Origin: Nemertoderma westbladi
Taxonomy: Eukaryota > Xenacoelomorpha > Nemertodermatida > Nemertodermatidae
Direction: 5' to 3'
Length of the DNA stretch: 64,000 nt
NCBI GenBank assembly: GCA_032718475.1
Contig: JAUCBJ010002077.1
Coordinates: 62,001 to 126,000 of the forward strand
This document shows positions 43,494 to 54,266 of the stretch, in pieces (within the stretch, counting starts at the first letter, position 1; each line of letters starts with the position of its first letter). A program made the position numbers and the translations under genes. The notes under the pieces are model-generated. The model saw only the letters and a program-made list of their open reading frames with translations, was not told the origin of the DNA and did not search any database.

Positions 43494-43896
43494 AATATAT
43501 TATAGGCCTAATGCCTAAAGCAATAATTGAAATGAAAGCTGTTCCGTGCCTAATCTAGAGAAATACCCTATCTACAGCTGGAAACAGGTATATCTATATT
43601 AAGATGTAAATACCCTATCTCAAAAATATTGATATAGGGTATTGTAGAATGCCCAAATATATTTAGGCAATATACCCTACATATCTGTTCCATACTGGCG
43701 ATAGGGTGTTTTGCCTTAACATAGAGGTCAAATAGGTGTTTTGTAGGGTATTTTGCCACCTGGAAACTCTATTTTGTGCTCAGAAACAGCCCTATTGTTC
43801 TATACTGTTAGATAGAGCGTAAAATTTTATGTGGATTTCTAAAATAAAAAAAATTTGAGATTTTTTGAGATAGGGTATTTAGCCTTAACACGGCAG

Positions 43897-45989
43897 TATA
43901 CAGTAGTAATATAGTGGCGTTATTCAGGTACATGCCCATGCTCATTTCTACAAATCTTAATGAGATTGCATGAAATTTGAAACAGAGTTAGTTTCACCTC
44001 CCTCCTCCTTACTGGGTGAGCCAGAATTTTTATTTTCACTTTCATTCTTTAGCTACAAGCGTTTGAAAAAGGTGTCTCCGTCGATATTGCACCAATTACT
44101 CCGCAGTTATTCTTCAACATTATAATGATTTGTTTGTGGATACAGAGCAGGTGAAGATTGGTTTAAAATTCAATATACCACATCCAGCTGATTCTATTGA
44201 CGTTAGTTTATTGTATTGTTTTGGTGTTTTGTGTTTTTTTTCGATTAATTGAAAATTTAACATTGAGACGATAAAAATTCGCAAACCTACACCCATTGGT
44301 AGAAATAATCAAGGTCATCATTTTGCGAGGAAGTAGACGTGAAGCGGGTCAATAAAGTCCGTATCATAATTGCTTGTCTCACAGATCTGCAGGACACCCA
44401 AATGGAGATTGGCCTTTCTCCGCTCCTACTTATCCCTCCCTAAGGATGTCTTCGCCCTGCGCTGTTGTCCACCACATAACGCAGTCTTCCACTCAGTTTT
44501 ACCTCATTAACCGTGATGCCTTGACTGATATGGTCGGCTCTCCGATTTGTCATATGACAAGGCTTGTCTTTTAGTGAAACGTGAGGAAAGTACAAATACA
44601 GCTGAAGTATTAATTGCTCCCAGGTGATATTAATTAGCCTAAATGAATTGGAGTTTGTTAATGCAACTGTTATTAATGATGTAATATTATGCAACTTAAG
44701 AATGTCTATTTGATATAAGTGGATTAGATGTGAGAGTAATGATTAGGGGCAAGTAGCTGAACTGGTTAGTTTTACCCGCTACTGTGAGGAGGCTGAATGC
44801 TGACACGTACGTATAGCGCTGGTTCAACGCTTTGCATGACATTATTGCCACACAAATAAATTGTTGTCCTTCTTAGGGTTATTATAATGTACTATGACAA
44901 CTCGCTGCCAATACTAACGTCGATCGTTAAATAATGTCTACATTTTGGATTAAATATTAAACAAGAATATAATCGAAAAGTGTGCCGAGTTAATTTAATT
45001 GTACTAACTGTACACTACACTACTAGGCCCCTAAAATACATCATTAAATGATTTGCCAATTAGATTTCGAAATTTACATGATTAATTTAATTATATTTCC
45101 GGAGATTAAAAAAACACTGAAAGTTATTATACAGTATGTCCCACAATAGAGATAGTTTTTCAATTTACAGTACCCCCCCCCCCCCCCCCCCCTTCCTTGT
45201 AATGCCTTGAAATTTCAAAGTAATTAGCAAAAAGTCACAGTTAATTTTACTACTGTAGGACATAGATATAATATTTTCTCATCTCCCTATTTTTGCTTGG
45301 GCGAATCAAAATTATCTGGAGAATCGACCTGGAGATAGATACCTTTATACATTAAATTCATTGCTTATGTATAATAATATATATTATAATTACAATAACA
45401 TTGCTTATGCTGGATATTACTTTTGTGACTGGCTCGCCCCATCCTGCTATTCCACCATACTAGCCTACTGTATATTCCTAATATTCCACAAGTCTGCCTT
45501 TTAGCGAACGCCGATATATAATCCTATTGAATCTCAGAAGCAGCGCCTACCTGCCAATACCTTACTAATACAGTTCAGCTTCGTAGACCACAGGCAGTAA
45601 CAGGTGCCTGCAACCCCCAGACTATACTAAATAACTAATCTCACTCTGTGTTCCCATCTTACTAAACCAATAAAAGTGTTTAAACTATACTGCATTATTA
45701 TTATTTTATCAATATTACCATTGACATTTCTAACATTATAATTTTTTGTAGTTGAATATTGTTTATGAATATTCGTTATGTGCTATATGATTTTGGTTTG
45801 TAAATAGTTACACATTCGTGGGCCCTTGGCGCTGGACGAAACAAGCAAGCTTATTATACTGGCTTAACTACAGTTGTACTGTACGTTGCCTAGACGCCCT
45901 CCAGCGGTAATTTCAGACTTTCGATAGTCTTTACCGATAGAGCGATAGACATTCGAAGCCTGAGCCGACCCGAAGGCTCCTCTTGCAAC
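43897..45989. other. Non-genic region with a poly-C tract
   Basis: It includes a run of about 20 C at 45173-45192 and AT-rich sequence. Short ORFs (for example 44374-44574 and 44440-44694 on opposite strands) overlap each other and show no recognisable similarity. Confidence 0.45.
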
Positions 45990-48040
45990 AGCTACTACCC
46001 GAGGGTAGGGGGTGGGCGCTACTCCTATCTACTACCTGTAGGTAGGGGTGGGCGCTACTCCTATCTACTATGTACCTAAAGGTAGGGGAGGGCGCTACTC
46101 CTATCTACTACCTGTAGGTAGGGGTGGGCGCTACTCCTATCTACTACCTGTAGGTAGGGGTGGGCGCTACTCCTATCTACTACCTGTAGGTAGGGGTGGG
46201 CGCTACTCCTATCTGCTACCTGTAGGTAGGGGTGGGCGCTACTCCTATCTACTACCTGTAGGTAGGGGTGGGCGCTACTCCTATCTACTACCTCTAGGTA
46301 GGGGTGGGCGCTACTCCTATCTACTACCTGTAGGTAGGGGTGGGCGCTACTCCTATCTACTACCTGTAGGTAGGGGTGGGCGCTACTCCTATCTACTACC
46401 TGTAGGTAGGTGTGGGCGCTACTCCTATCTACTACCTGTAGGTAGGTGTGGGCGCTACTCCTATCTACTACCTGCCTGTAGGTAGGGGTGGGCGCTACTC
46501 CTATCTACTACCTGTAGGTAGGGGTGGGCGCTACTCCTATCTACTACCTGTAGGTAGGTGTGGGCGCTACTCCTATCTACTACCTGCCTGTAGGTAGGGG
46601 TGGGCGCTACTCCTATCTACTACCTGTAGGTAGGGGTGGGCGCTACTCCTATCTACTACCTGTAGGTAGGTGTGGGCGCTACTCCTATCTACTACCTGTA
46701 GGTAGGTGTGGACGCTACTCCTATCTACTACCTGCCTGTAGGTAGGGGTGGGCGCTACTCCTATCTACTACCTGTAGGTAGGGGTGGGCGCTACTCCTAT
46801 CTACTACCCGAAGGTAGGGGTGGGCACTACTCCTATCTACTACCTGGAGGTAGGTGTGGGCGCTACTCCTATCTACTATCTGTAGGTAGGTGTGGGCGCT
46901 ACTCCTATCTACTATCTGTAGGTAGGTGTGGGCGCTACTCCTATCTACTATCTGTAGGTAGGTGTGGGCGCTACTCCTATCTACTATCTGTAGGTAGGTG
47001 TGGGCGCTACTCCTATCTACTACCTGTAGGTAGGTGTGGGCGCTACTCCTATCTACTACCTGTAGGTAGGGGTGGGCGCTACTCCTATCTACTATCTGTA
47101 GGTAGGTGTGGGCGCTACTCCTATCTACTACCTGTAGGTAGGTGTGGGCGCTACTCCTATCTACTACCTGTAGGTAGGGGTGGGCGCTACTCCTATCTAC
47201 TACCTGTAGGTAGGGGTTGGCGCTACTCCTATCTACTACCTGTAGGTAGGGGTGGGCGCTACTCCTATCTACTACCTGCCTGTAGGTAGGGGTGGGCGCT
47301 ACTCCTATCTACTACCTGTAGGTAGGGGTGGGCGCTACTCCTATCTACTACCTGCCTGTAGGTAGGGGTGGGCGCTACTCCTATCTACTACCTGTGGGTA
47401 GGGGTGGGCGCTACTCCTATCTACTACCTCTAGGTAGGGGTGAGCGCTACTCCTATCTACTACCTGTAGGTAGGGGTGGGCGCTACTCCTATCTACTACC
47501 TGTAGGTAGGGGTGGGCGCTACTCCTATCTACTACCTGTAGGTAGGTGTGGGCGCTACTCCTATCTACTACCTGTAGGTAGGGGTGGGCGCTACTCCTAT
47601 CTACTACCTGTAGGTAGGGGTGGGCGCTACTCCTATCTACTACCTGTAGGTAGGGGTGGGCGCTACTCCTATCTACTACCTGTAGGTAGGGGTGGGCGCT
47701 ACTCCTATCTACTACCTGCCTGTAGGTAGGGGTGGGCGCTACTCCTATCTACTACCTGTAGGTAGGGGTGGGCGCTACTCCTATCTACTACCTGTAGGTA
47801 GGGGTGGGCGCTACTCCTATCTACTACCTGTAGGTAGGGGTGGGCGCTACTCCTATCTACTACTTGCCTGTAGGTAGGGGTGGGCGCTACTCCTATCTAC
47901 TACCCGAAGGTAGGGGTGGGCGCTACTCCTATCTACTACCTGTAGGTAGGGGTGGGCGCTACTCCTATCTACTACCCGAAGGTAGGGGTGGGCGCTACTC
48001 CTATCTACTACCTGTAGGTAGGGGTGGGCGCTACTCCTAT
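45990..48040. repeat. 36-bp minisatellite, about 56 copies
   Basis: Unit CGCTACTCCTATCTACTACC + TGTAGGTAGGGGTGGG (36 bp). Periodic longer units carry an extra four bases (CCTGCCTGTAGG) at about 46470, 46588, 46735, 47280, 47350, 47718 and 47870. These shift the frame and end the repeat ORFs. Variants GGTGTGGG and CCCGAAGG are clustered locally. The open frames encode VGRGGRYSYLLP repeats, which I treat as a by-product. The G-rich part (GGTAGGTAGGGGTGGG) could form quadruplexes. It ends ~630 bp before nAChR gene A. Confidence 0.9.
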
Positions 48041-48672
48041 CCCAAGTTTTTGCTCCATGTGATTCAACTCCGGTCCTCCTTTAATCGTCCCCTGGGATAA
48101 AAGGCTGAGTGGACCCTGGCGGGGCTCGAGCCTACAACCTACCAATAGGTTGCAGGCCCGCCGTTCAATCAACATAGAGATATCCCGCTTTATTCTCTAT
48201 AAAAAGTGTAACGTATATTAATTAACTTAATTAATGGAGTGGCAGAGGGTTGTCTGGAAGACTTTTCCAGTCAAATTGCCTTTTCCAGATAAACTTTTCC
48301 CGCTCCACATTCTACGTATGTTGTTTCATTCCCTAGTTTATCCGTTTATGGTCTAACGGTCTGGGGTAGTCAATATAATTAACTACATTTTAATCGTCCT
48401 CTAAAAACTAAATTTACACTTTATTACCTTTAGTCGTTTTCAGGTCTCTTCCTTTCTACAAACAGCTGCGTAATACTACCTGGTTCTTCTAGAGCTACTC
48501 TACTGTATAAACACCAGGTTCTGTCTCTAATGTAGTCCATACAGCAGGCGAATTGACTATTGATAATTATAAATATTAAGTAGAGTTGTCCTTGATCGTG
48601 CACTATTAGTAATTTTTGACCTAAAATATTATTTATATTTTCAATTGAAACTATATAAACTATTCAGTAAAA
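48041..48672. other. Upstream flank of nAChR gene A
   Basis: A short inverted repeat (CCTACAACCTA...TAGGTTGCAGG, about 48131-48160) lies within a sequence that reads on the minus strand somewhat like a tRNA-derived repeat (GGCTCGAGCCCC). A TATAAA at about 48654 is only ~20 bp before the ATG, too close to be a sure core promoter. No further exon was recognised. Confidence 0.4.
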
Positions 48673-50330
48673 ATGGTAAAAAAGGTAATTGTTTGCGTCA
48701 TATTGTTCGCTATATTTACAGCCGTTGCCATGGCTATTGTCGACATATCGATAACGGACCACGAAGCCCGCCTGTACCGGTTTCTCTTCCAGGATTCCGA
48801 GTACTCCCGGCAGTTACGCCCTGTAGCGCGATTCGTTGACCACCTCTGCGTACAGATGGCCATGTCGGTGTACCAGATCTACGAGATCAAGGAACGCGAT
48901 CAGTTAATGACGATCAACATGTGGCTGGTGCTGAACTGGACCGATGTCCACATGACCTGGGACCCGGAACGGTACGGGGGAATCTCTCAGATCGCGGTCC
49001 CCAGTGAATGGCTATGGTTGCCCGACATAGCTCTCTATAATAATGCAGATGGTGATTATCAGATAACCATGATGACCAACGTACTGATAACTAATGATGG
49101 ACAGGTGGGTTACGTTCTGATCAGTGATATGATGGTGCGATGGTGGAATTAACAAGACTTTATTAACAATTTATTGAACAATTAGATAAATACTGTATAA
49201 CATTACAGTATTTATCTAATTCTTCAATAAATTTATAATAATTACTATTTTGATTTCAGGTGAAATGGGATGCACCTGTAATTTACAAGAGTAGTTGTGT
49301 GATAGACGTAACTTGGTTCCCGTTCGACCAGCAGACATGTTCGATGAAGTTCGGGCCCTGGTCCCATGCTGCCAACTACCTAGATATATTCCTTGGTAGC
49401 AAGTCTGCTGATCTTGGTGATTACGTCCCGTCGGGACAATGGGACTTAGAACTTGTCTATGGAAACAGGAGCACTATAATCTACCCTGGATGCTGCGGAG
49501 ATGAGCCTTACGTAGACATCACTTACTACTTCTTACTAACGCGACGGCCTTTGTTTTACGTTGTAAATCTACTAATTCCTTGCGTTTTAATATCCTTCCT
49601 AACTGTTCTTGTATTTTATTTGCCCTCGGATGCGGGGGAAAAAGTAACTCTTTGCATTTCCGTATTCTTAGCTCTGACAGTTTTTCTTCTTATTATCGCT
49701 GAAATAATTCCACCAACTAGCGAAGTCGTACCGCTAATAGAGAAATATCTCGTGTTTGTTATGACCATGGTGGGAATCTCTGTGGTTATTACCGTTATTG
49801 TACTCAACATCCATCACAGAGCTCCATCTACCCACACAATGCCGACATGGGTCCGTCGTGTGTTCATAGAGTTGTTACCACCCTTAGTGTTCATGTCCCG
49901 ACCAAACGGGAATAACGATTTAACACTGGAGTTTCTGGAGGCGAGGCTGTTTGGGGAGGAATGTCTGGACGAGAAGAGTGTGACCACGGACGGTTTGGCT
50001 ACGGACGTGAGGCGGAGTTCATCCGGACACACGTTGGAACCTCCGGACAAACAATACAGTGCGAACCCCGAGATCCATCGAGCGATTCTTAACGTTCAAT
50101 ACATCGCCCAGCACATAAAGAAAGAAATCGACTTCGGCGATGAATGCGACGATTGGAAGTTTATCGCGATGGTCGTTGATCGATTATTTCTCATTATCTT
50201 CATAATTGTCATCACAGTGGGCAGTTTGAGTATGATCATTCAAGCTCCACAGATTTCAAACCCAGGAGTTTCGAAAGTAGTCCCTCAACTAACTAGAATG
50301 GATTCCGAATGTGGCTATTGGACACAGTGA
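48673..50330 (+). CDS. Nicotinic acetylcholine receptor alpha-type subunit, gene A (two exons)
   Basis: Exons 48673-49104 and 49260-50330, intron GT...AG of 155 bp, phase 0; product 500 residues. Cys-loop ligand-gated cation channel subunit of the plasma membrane. N-terminal hydrophobic signal peptide (~1-22); loop D Trp in NMWLVLNW; loop A WLPDIALYN (Tyr122); Cys-loop C157-C171 (WFPFDQQ inside); loop B WSH (Trp178); vicinal Cys222-Cys223 in loop C, the mark of an alpha subunit; TM1 ~240-262; TM2 ~270-292 with GEK (Glu271) and EIIPPTS, typical of cation selectivity; TM3 ~302-326; variable cytoplasmic loop; TM4 ~446-470. Loop C reads YPGCCGDEPY, one residue longer on each side of the CC pair than the usual Y-x-CC-xxx-Y. 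Convergent with paralogue gene B at 60460. Possible poly(A) signal at 51236. Confidence 0.95.
49105..49259 (+). other. Intron of nAChR gene A
   Basis: The donor GTGGGT follows GATGGACAG, and the acceptor TTTTGATTTCAG precedes GTGAAATGGG. Joining restores ...ITNDGQ-VKWD..., the conserved segment before the Cys-loop. It contains an inverted repeat around TACAGTATTTATCTAAT. Gene B is interrupted at the same codon boundary. Confidence 0.92.
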
Positions 50331-51344
50331 ATTTCAATGTAATTAATGCAGTATGAATGTAATTCAGTTTTATCATATTTATCAATGTACGTACATGTAC
50401 TACTTACAACCATCGCAGTATCTAACTGTAACACACCTTACCCTGTGTAGTTATACTCATTAATGACGATTTTAATTAGAAGATTGAGGCGTGATGACAA
50501 AAACAAGAACAACTTAACTATATAACATACCGGTACTGTTTTATTTTGTGAGGTATAAAAAGTATACTTACCTACCCCGGAAGTAATCCCTTTATTATTT
50601 ATTAACTTAGGCATAAGTGAGTCATTTACTGCTAATTATCGCGTATTGAAAACTCCCTCTATCATGATTCCATGATATTCTAAAATTTTAAAATCCAAAG
50701 CAAATTACAGTATGTCATGCTATGGTTATATGGACTCACCATAACACACAGCTCGCCCCATTCGCATAGCGTTATGTACTACTCTCCGTATCATACTCCA
50801 CCCCCGAACAACGCCTTCTTTATAAAGTCAATGTTTTTCATGATTTTAACACTTTTAACATGCATAATCATCACGTGTTAACTATCAATTATTGTTTTTT
50901 TTTTCCATAAATTCGTATCTATATCCTTTACTAACATGCCTACACAGCACGGTACAAAGGAAATTAGTGTAGCTGTCTTTGAACCTCAGTCACTGTTATG
51001 TGTGTTGGGGGGGTCATAGATGACACCGGTCCCGTCAGATTCTATCAATTAGTTAGAGGGTACACTGCTGTCCACAATCTATATAATCTTCATTTAAACG
51101 TTCGGTGCAGCCATTTTTCCAATGTAATGCGAATTTTACCGTAATTAGTTTGTATTTATATAGCATGTTAAATATTGATATTATAGTATATTATTACTAT
51201 TAGTCCGTAATATAATGAGGAATTAATATTTGTAAAATAAAAGTTTGATAAAGTAAACCATCATTGTTTATCAATTTCATTAATTACTAGTTTTCTCTCG
51301 CCCCTCGCGTGACCTACCGACCTACGAGACTAATGAAAACTGCA
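50331..51344. other. 3' flank of nAChR gene A
   Basis: AT-rich, with an AATAAA at 51236-51241 that could serve gene A. No other gene, repeat array or RNA was recognised. Confidence 0.45.
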
Positions 51345-52440
51345 TTCTACTTGCCACCATGAGGTATCTCAAGAAAGTCATGGCTAGTGCTGCGAACTGA
51401 AGCTGAACTGGAACTGAAATCGAACTGAAATTGTTTTTGGCCATTTTTGTGAACTGGAACTGAAACTAGAACTGAAACATTCATTTTTTTAAAACTGAAA
51501 CTGAAACTAGAACTTGTTATCTTGGAATACTGGAAGTGGAACTAGAACTGAATTGCCAGAAATTTAAAACTGAAAGTATAATCTATAAATTGGGAATAAG
51601 AACAAATTTAAAATCCGCGTTTTAGTGTTCATAAATACTATTTCAATCTTTAATAAATAAATGTAATTTGCTTTATTGTGTTGCAAGACCTACTACTACT
51701 GTATAGAAACGAACAGCCAAATCGCTGCAAAGTTCATAAATTTAGTGGGCCAGTTAAATAGGCCTATCTTAGTTAGAATCTCTAAAACAATATGTCTAGC
51801 ACGTCGAAAGTACTTGGCCCTAACTAAATTAGGTCCTCTTTCAGATGATGAGACAAAAATTGTAATAGCTCTCTCTAGTAGTTTTCGAGATGGGGAGTTC
51901 CTGGCACCCATGTTAGCACCTTTAGGAATTTAATTACTCAAATATATATTTTATTTTCAAGTAATACGTAATTGTAAACCTAACAATTACCTTTTTGCAG
52001 CTAAAAATTCCTGTTATTTTTATTAAAAAATTAATAAATGGCAGTCGGATCCATCGGTGGGTACCACACGATTGGCCACGGCAGCTTGTTATGTACTGGT
52101 ATGTAAACAAGACACTTGCAAAATTTTCTGAACATAGAACTGAAACTATATATTTTTGGGAACTTGAACATGAACTGGAACTGAAATAAATAGGTTTATT
52201 AGAACTGAAACAAGAACTAAAACTGAAATTATTATTTTTTGGGAACTGGAACTGAAACTTTAACTGAAATGAACGTGTTTATTAAAACTAAAACTGGAAC
52301 TGAAACCGAAACAAGTCAAATTTTCTTTCAGTTCGCAGCACTAGACTCATGGCATGGGCTGTCCACCAGGCTTATTTTCTCCATGGTGGTGCCAAAGCAC
52401 AAGATTGAACACAGGCTGGTCCTCACGGTGAAAGCAATAT
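51345..52440 (-). pseudogene. LINE fragment (minus) interrupted by a hAT-like insertion
   Basis: The two flanks (about 51345-51384 and 52345-52440) are the reverse complement of the LINE C-terminal coding end: TCAAGAAAGTCATGG on the left; CATGGGCTGTCCACCAGGCT, GCACAAGATTG and CTGGTCCTCACGGTGAAAGC on the right. They would be contiguous without the insertion at 51385-52343. Confidence 0.75.
51385..52343. mobile_element. Non-autonomous hAT-like element (0.96 kb)
   Basis: The ends are TAGTGCTGCGAACTGAA and, inverted, TTCAGTTCGCAGCACTA. These fit the hAT terminal pattern. Behind both ends are many degenerate GAACTGAAACTG repeats. The flanks carry near-duplicates GTCATGGC and CTCATGGC (offset by two bases), compatible with a decayed 8-bp duplication. 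The insertion splits a LINE fragment, which fixes its limits. A small ORF (51676-51933) has no transposase features. Confidence 0.78.
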
Positions 52441-53126
52441 AATACAACCACTTGATGTTGAATAATAACAGACAGTAAGCTTCCCATGAAATGTATTGTT
52501 ACAATTAAAACAAAGATTAGCGTTTGATTTGTTATTAATATTAAATTATTTTTTGGTAGATTACATTTTTATACAAACTTTGTTGCTGCTTATTTTGTTA
52601 TTTCTACAAAAAATATAATTAATCCACATTAAAAATGTGTCAACTATTAAATATGCAAATAACCAGAGAACAAGCTTGTGGGATCACATCATATTGTTAT
52701 TAAGTGGGATCTTGGCCGCATCAATGCGCTAATTCCAGGCCCAATTAATGAACTTATTTGTGCCACGTGAGACTTGATGGTTACACAACCCCCGAAACTG
52801 GGCAAACGGACGTCGAAAAATGTTTGTCACCAACATTTGAGGAATTTCGGACCACTGACACTTAGACCCAATGACAACCAAATAAAAATTAATTAGATTA
52901 GTGGAGCTCCATCATTTAGGGTTACATGACACTTTACTGACGAACTAATCCAAATAAAAGAGCTTCAGGGTCACAATAATGACAGACAATAATATAATAT
53001 TGATATTTACAAGTATGTAAATAGTAATAATATAGAAACAAGTGTATCTAAGAGTGCAATGGTAGTCTAAACAATAATTATAAGATACAACGATAATGTT
53101 TGTATTACTTTGTTTAAGAGTTACAA
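52441..53126. other. Spacer 3' of SDE2
   Basis: AT-rich, no recognised gene or repeat. SDE2 ends at its right border on the minus strand. Confidence 0.45.
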
Positions 53127-54266
53127 TTATATATTATTGGTCTTCCCTTTCGACTGTTTTGCCTTTAAGGAATGCGGGATGACCCCCCGGGCTGATCTCA
53201 CCGAGTGAAGTCTATCGCTTCTCTCCCTGTGAGTTCCACCACATTTCATACCGAGCTGCTGCAAAATCCGTTTCAGTTGATTTAAATCCAAAAGTTCAAC
53301 CGAATCGACAGACTCAAACAAAGTGAGGAAATCCGATGGAGTTTCGATCGTCTTAATAAGTTTATCAGTTTCATTTTCACTTTCCTCAACAAAAACCACT
53401 TTGGGTTCAGTAACTACAATATCAAAGTGACCAGCACTACCACCTGAAGTAGCTTTATCTCCCAACTTATCAACTACCTCCTCTGTGTTACCTACAGCTA
53501 CAGGTATCTCACTAAAATCTCGGTCTGACAACTCAACAGGTTTACCGGGAATTTTCACATCTTCTTTACGAGAGATGGATTTGTAAGAGCAACTCGGTCT
53601 GTCAGCATTCTCATCATCACTGCTACTTTCAAAGTCATCAACACCTAGCCACAGAGTTGACTTTGTTTTCTTCCCCCTTGGGATTCCCCCTACCGGTACT
53701 GCTGTTCGTTTGACCCCCTGGCTGCATCCCTTCCCCCCACTGCCCCCTCCCACTTGCATCCCTCGACTCACTGAATCACTCACCTCCACCACGACCTGTT
53801 CTCTCCGCTCGTAATACTCGGGGTTTCGATATTCCTGCGTTCTGGGACCCCGGATTATTGACTGGAGTTTTTCTCTCCTCCTTCTCCTCGTCTCGGCATC
53901 CCGCTCTGCTTTCCCTTTCAGCCACTCCCGGAGTTTCTTCTCGTTCTTTACGTCGCGCAGTCGTCTCCCATTAAGGTCCCGGCACATATCTTTATTGGTC
54001 GTTTTCTCTATCTGACTGCCGATCGCGCGCAGCATTGAACCGAAACCACCCTTTCCGCCACGGCATCGCAATGCAACCTCGCAAACAGAATCCACTCGCA
54101 TTGACGATATTCTGACATCGTGGTTTAGTATTTTGCCTTCAGATTTAAAAAAATATTCCCCGGAATTAAGTTTTGGGAAAGCGGTGTAACAGAGATCAGC
54201 GAGGGTTGAGGGAATTTGTGGAGAGAAAAAGAGGGATGTTCCATCAGGTAAAATCAGTCGAACCAT
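53127..54266 (-). CDS. SDE2: SDE2 homologue (replication-stress/splicing regulator), intronless
   Basis: 379 residues from the ATG at 54264-54266; the open frame extends eight codons further only through a GTG. SDE2 is a nuclear protein made as a ubiquitin-fold precursor. Cleavage after Gly-Gly releases a Lys-starting C-terminal part that binds PCNA/chromatin and spliceosome components. Here a ubiquitin-like N-terminus (~1-71) ends in CRGG|KGGFGSMLRAIGSQIE (cleavage expected after Gly71), followed by the hallmark TTN...CRDLNGRRLRDV...LREWL, a basic coiled region, a KRT...WLGVDDFESSSDDE acidic patch, and a C-terminal SAP-like domain (~337-370, LNQLKRILQQLGMKCGGTHRERSDRL). Length is somewhat below the human protein (about 450). 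The human gene has several exons, and here the whole CDS is in one. Confidence 0.93.
   Translation of the reverse strand: MVRLILPDGTSLFFSPQIPSTLADLCYTAFPKLNSGEYFFKSEGKILNHDVRISSMRVDSVCEVALRCRGGKGGFGSMLRAIGSQIEKTTNKDMCRDLNGRRLRDVKNEKKLREWLKGKAERDAETRRRRREKLQSIIRGPRTQEYRNPEYYERREQVVVEVSDSVSRGMQVGGGSGGKGCSQGVKRTAVPVGGIPRGKKTKSTLWLGVDDFESSSDDENADRPSCSYKSISRKEDVKIPGKPVELSDRDFSEIPVAVGNTEEVVDKLGDKATSGGSAGHFDIVVTEPKVVFVEESENETDKLIKTIETPSDFLTLFESVDSVELLDLNQLKRILQQLGMKCGGTHRERSDRLHSVRSARGVIPHSLKAKQSKGKTNNI

Larger units (their letters stand above)
41311..43896 (-). mobile_element. DDE-type DNA transposon with TIRs, full-length (2.59 kb)
   Basis: Left end CTGCCGTGCTAAGGCTAAAT..., right end (complement) CTGCCGTGTTAAGGCTAAAT.... 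The TIR extends about 35 bp through ACCCTATCTC with two mismatches. Both ends are bordered by TATA, a candidate palindromic TA or TATA target duplication. ATAGGGTA/TACCCTAT motifs recur inside both ends. The element carries the transposase-like frames at 41790-42870, a 42-mer minisatellite and a small 5' ORF at 43320-43493. I cannot name the superfamily. Confidence 0.82.

Noticed and set aside
46048-48100. ORFs encoding GRGGRYSYLLPV repeats
   Set aside because: By-product of the 36-bp array. They end wherever a 4-bp longer unit shifts the frame, which is not how a selected protein behaves.
51676-51933. 85-codon ORF inside the hAT-like element as transposase
   Set aside because: No hAT dimerisation or DDE motifs; too short.
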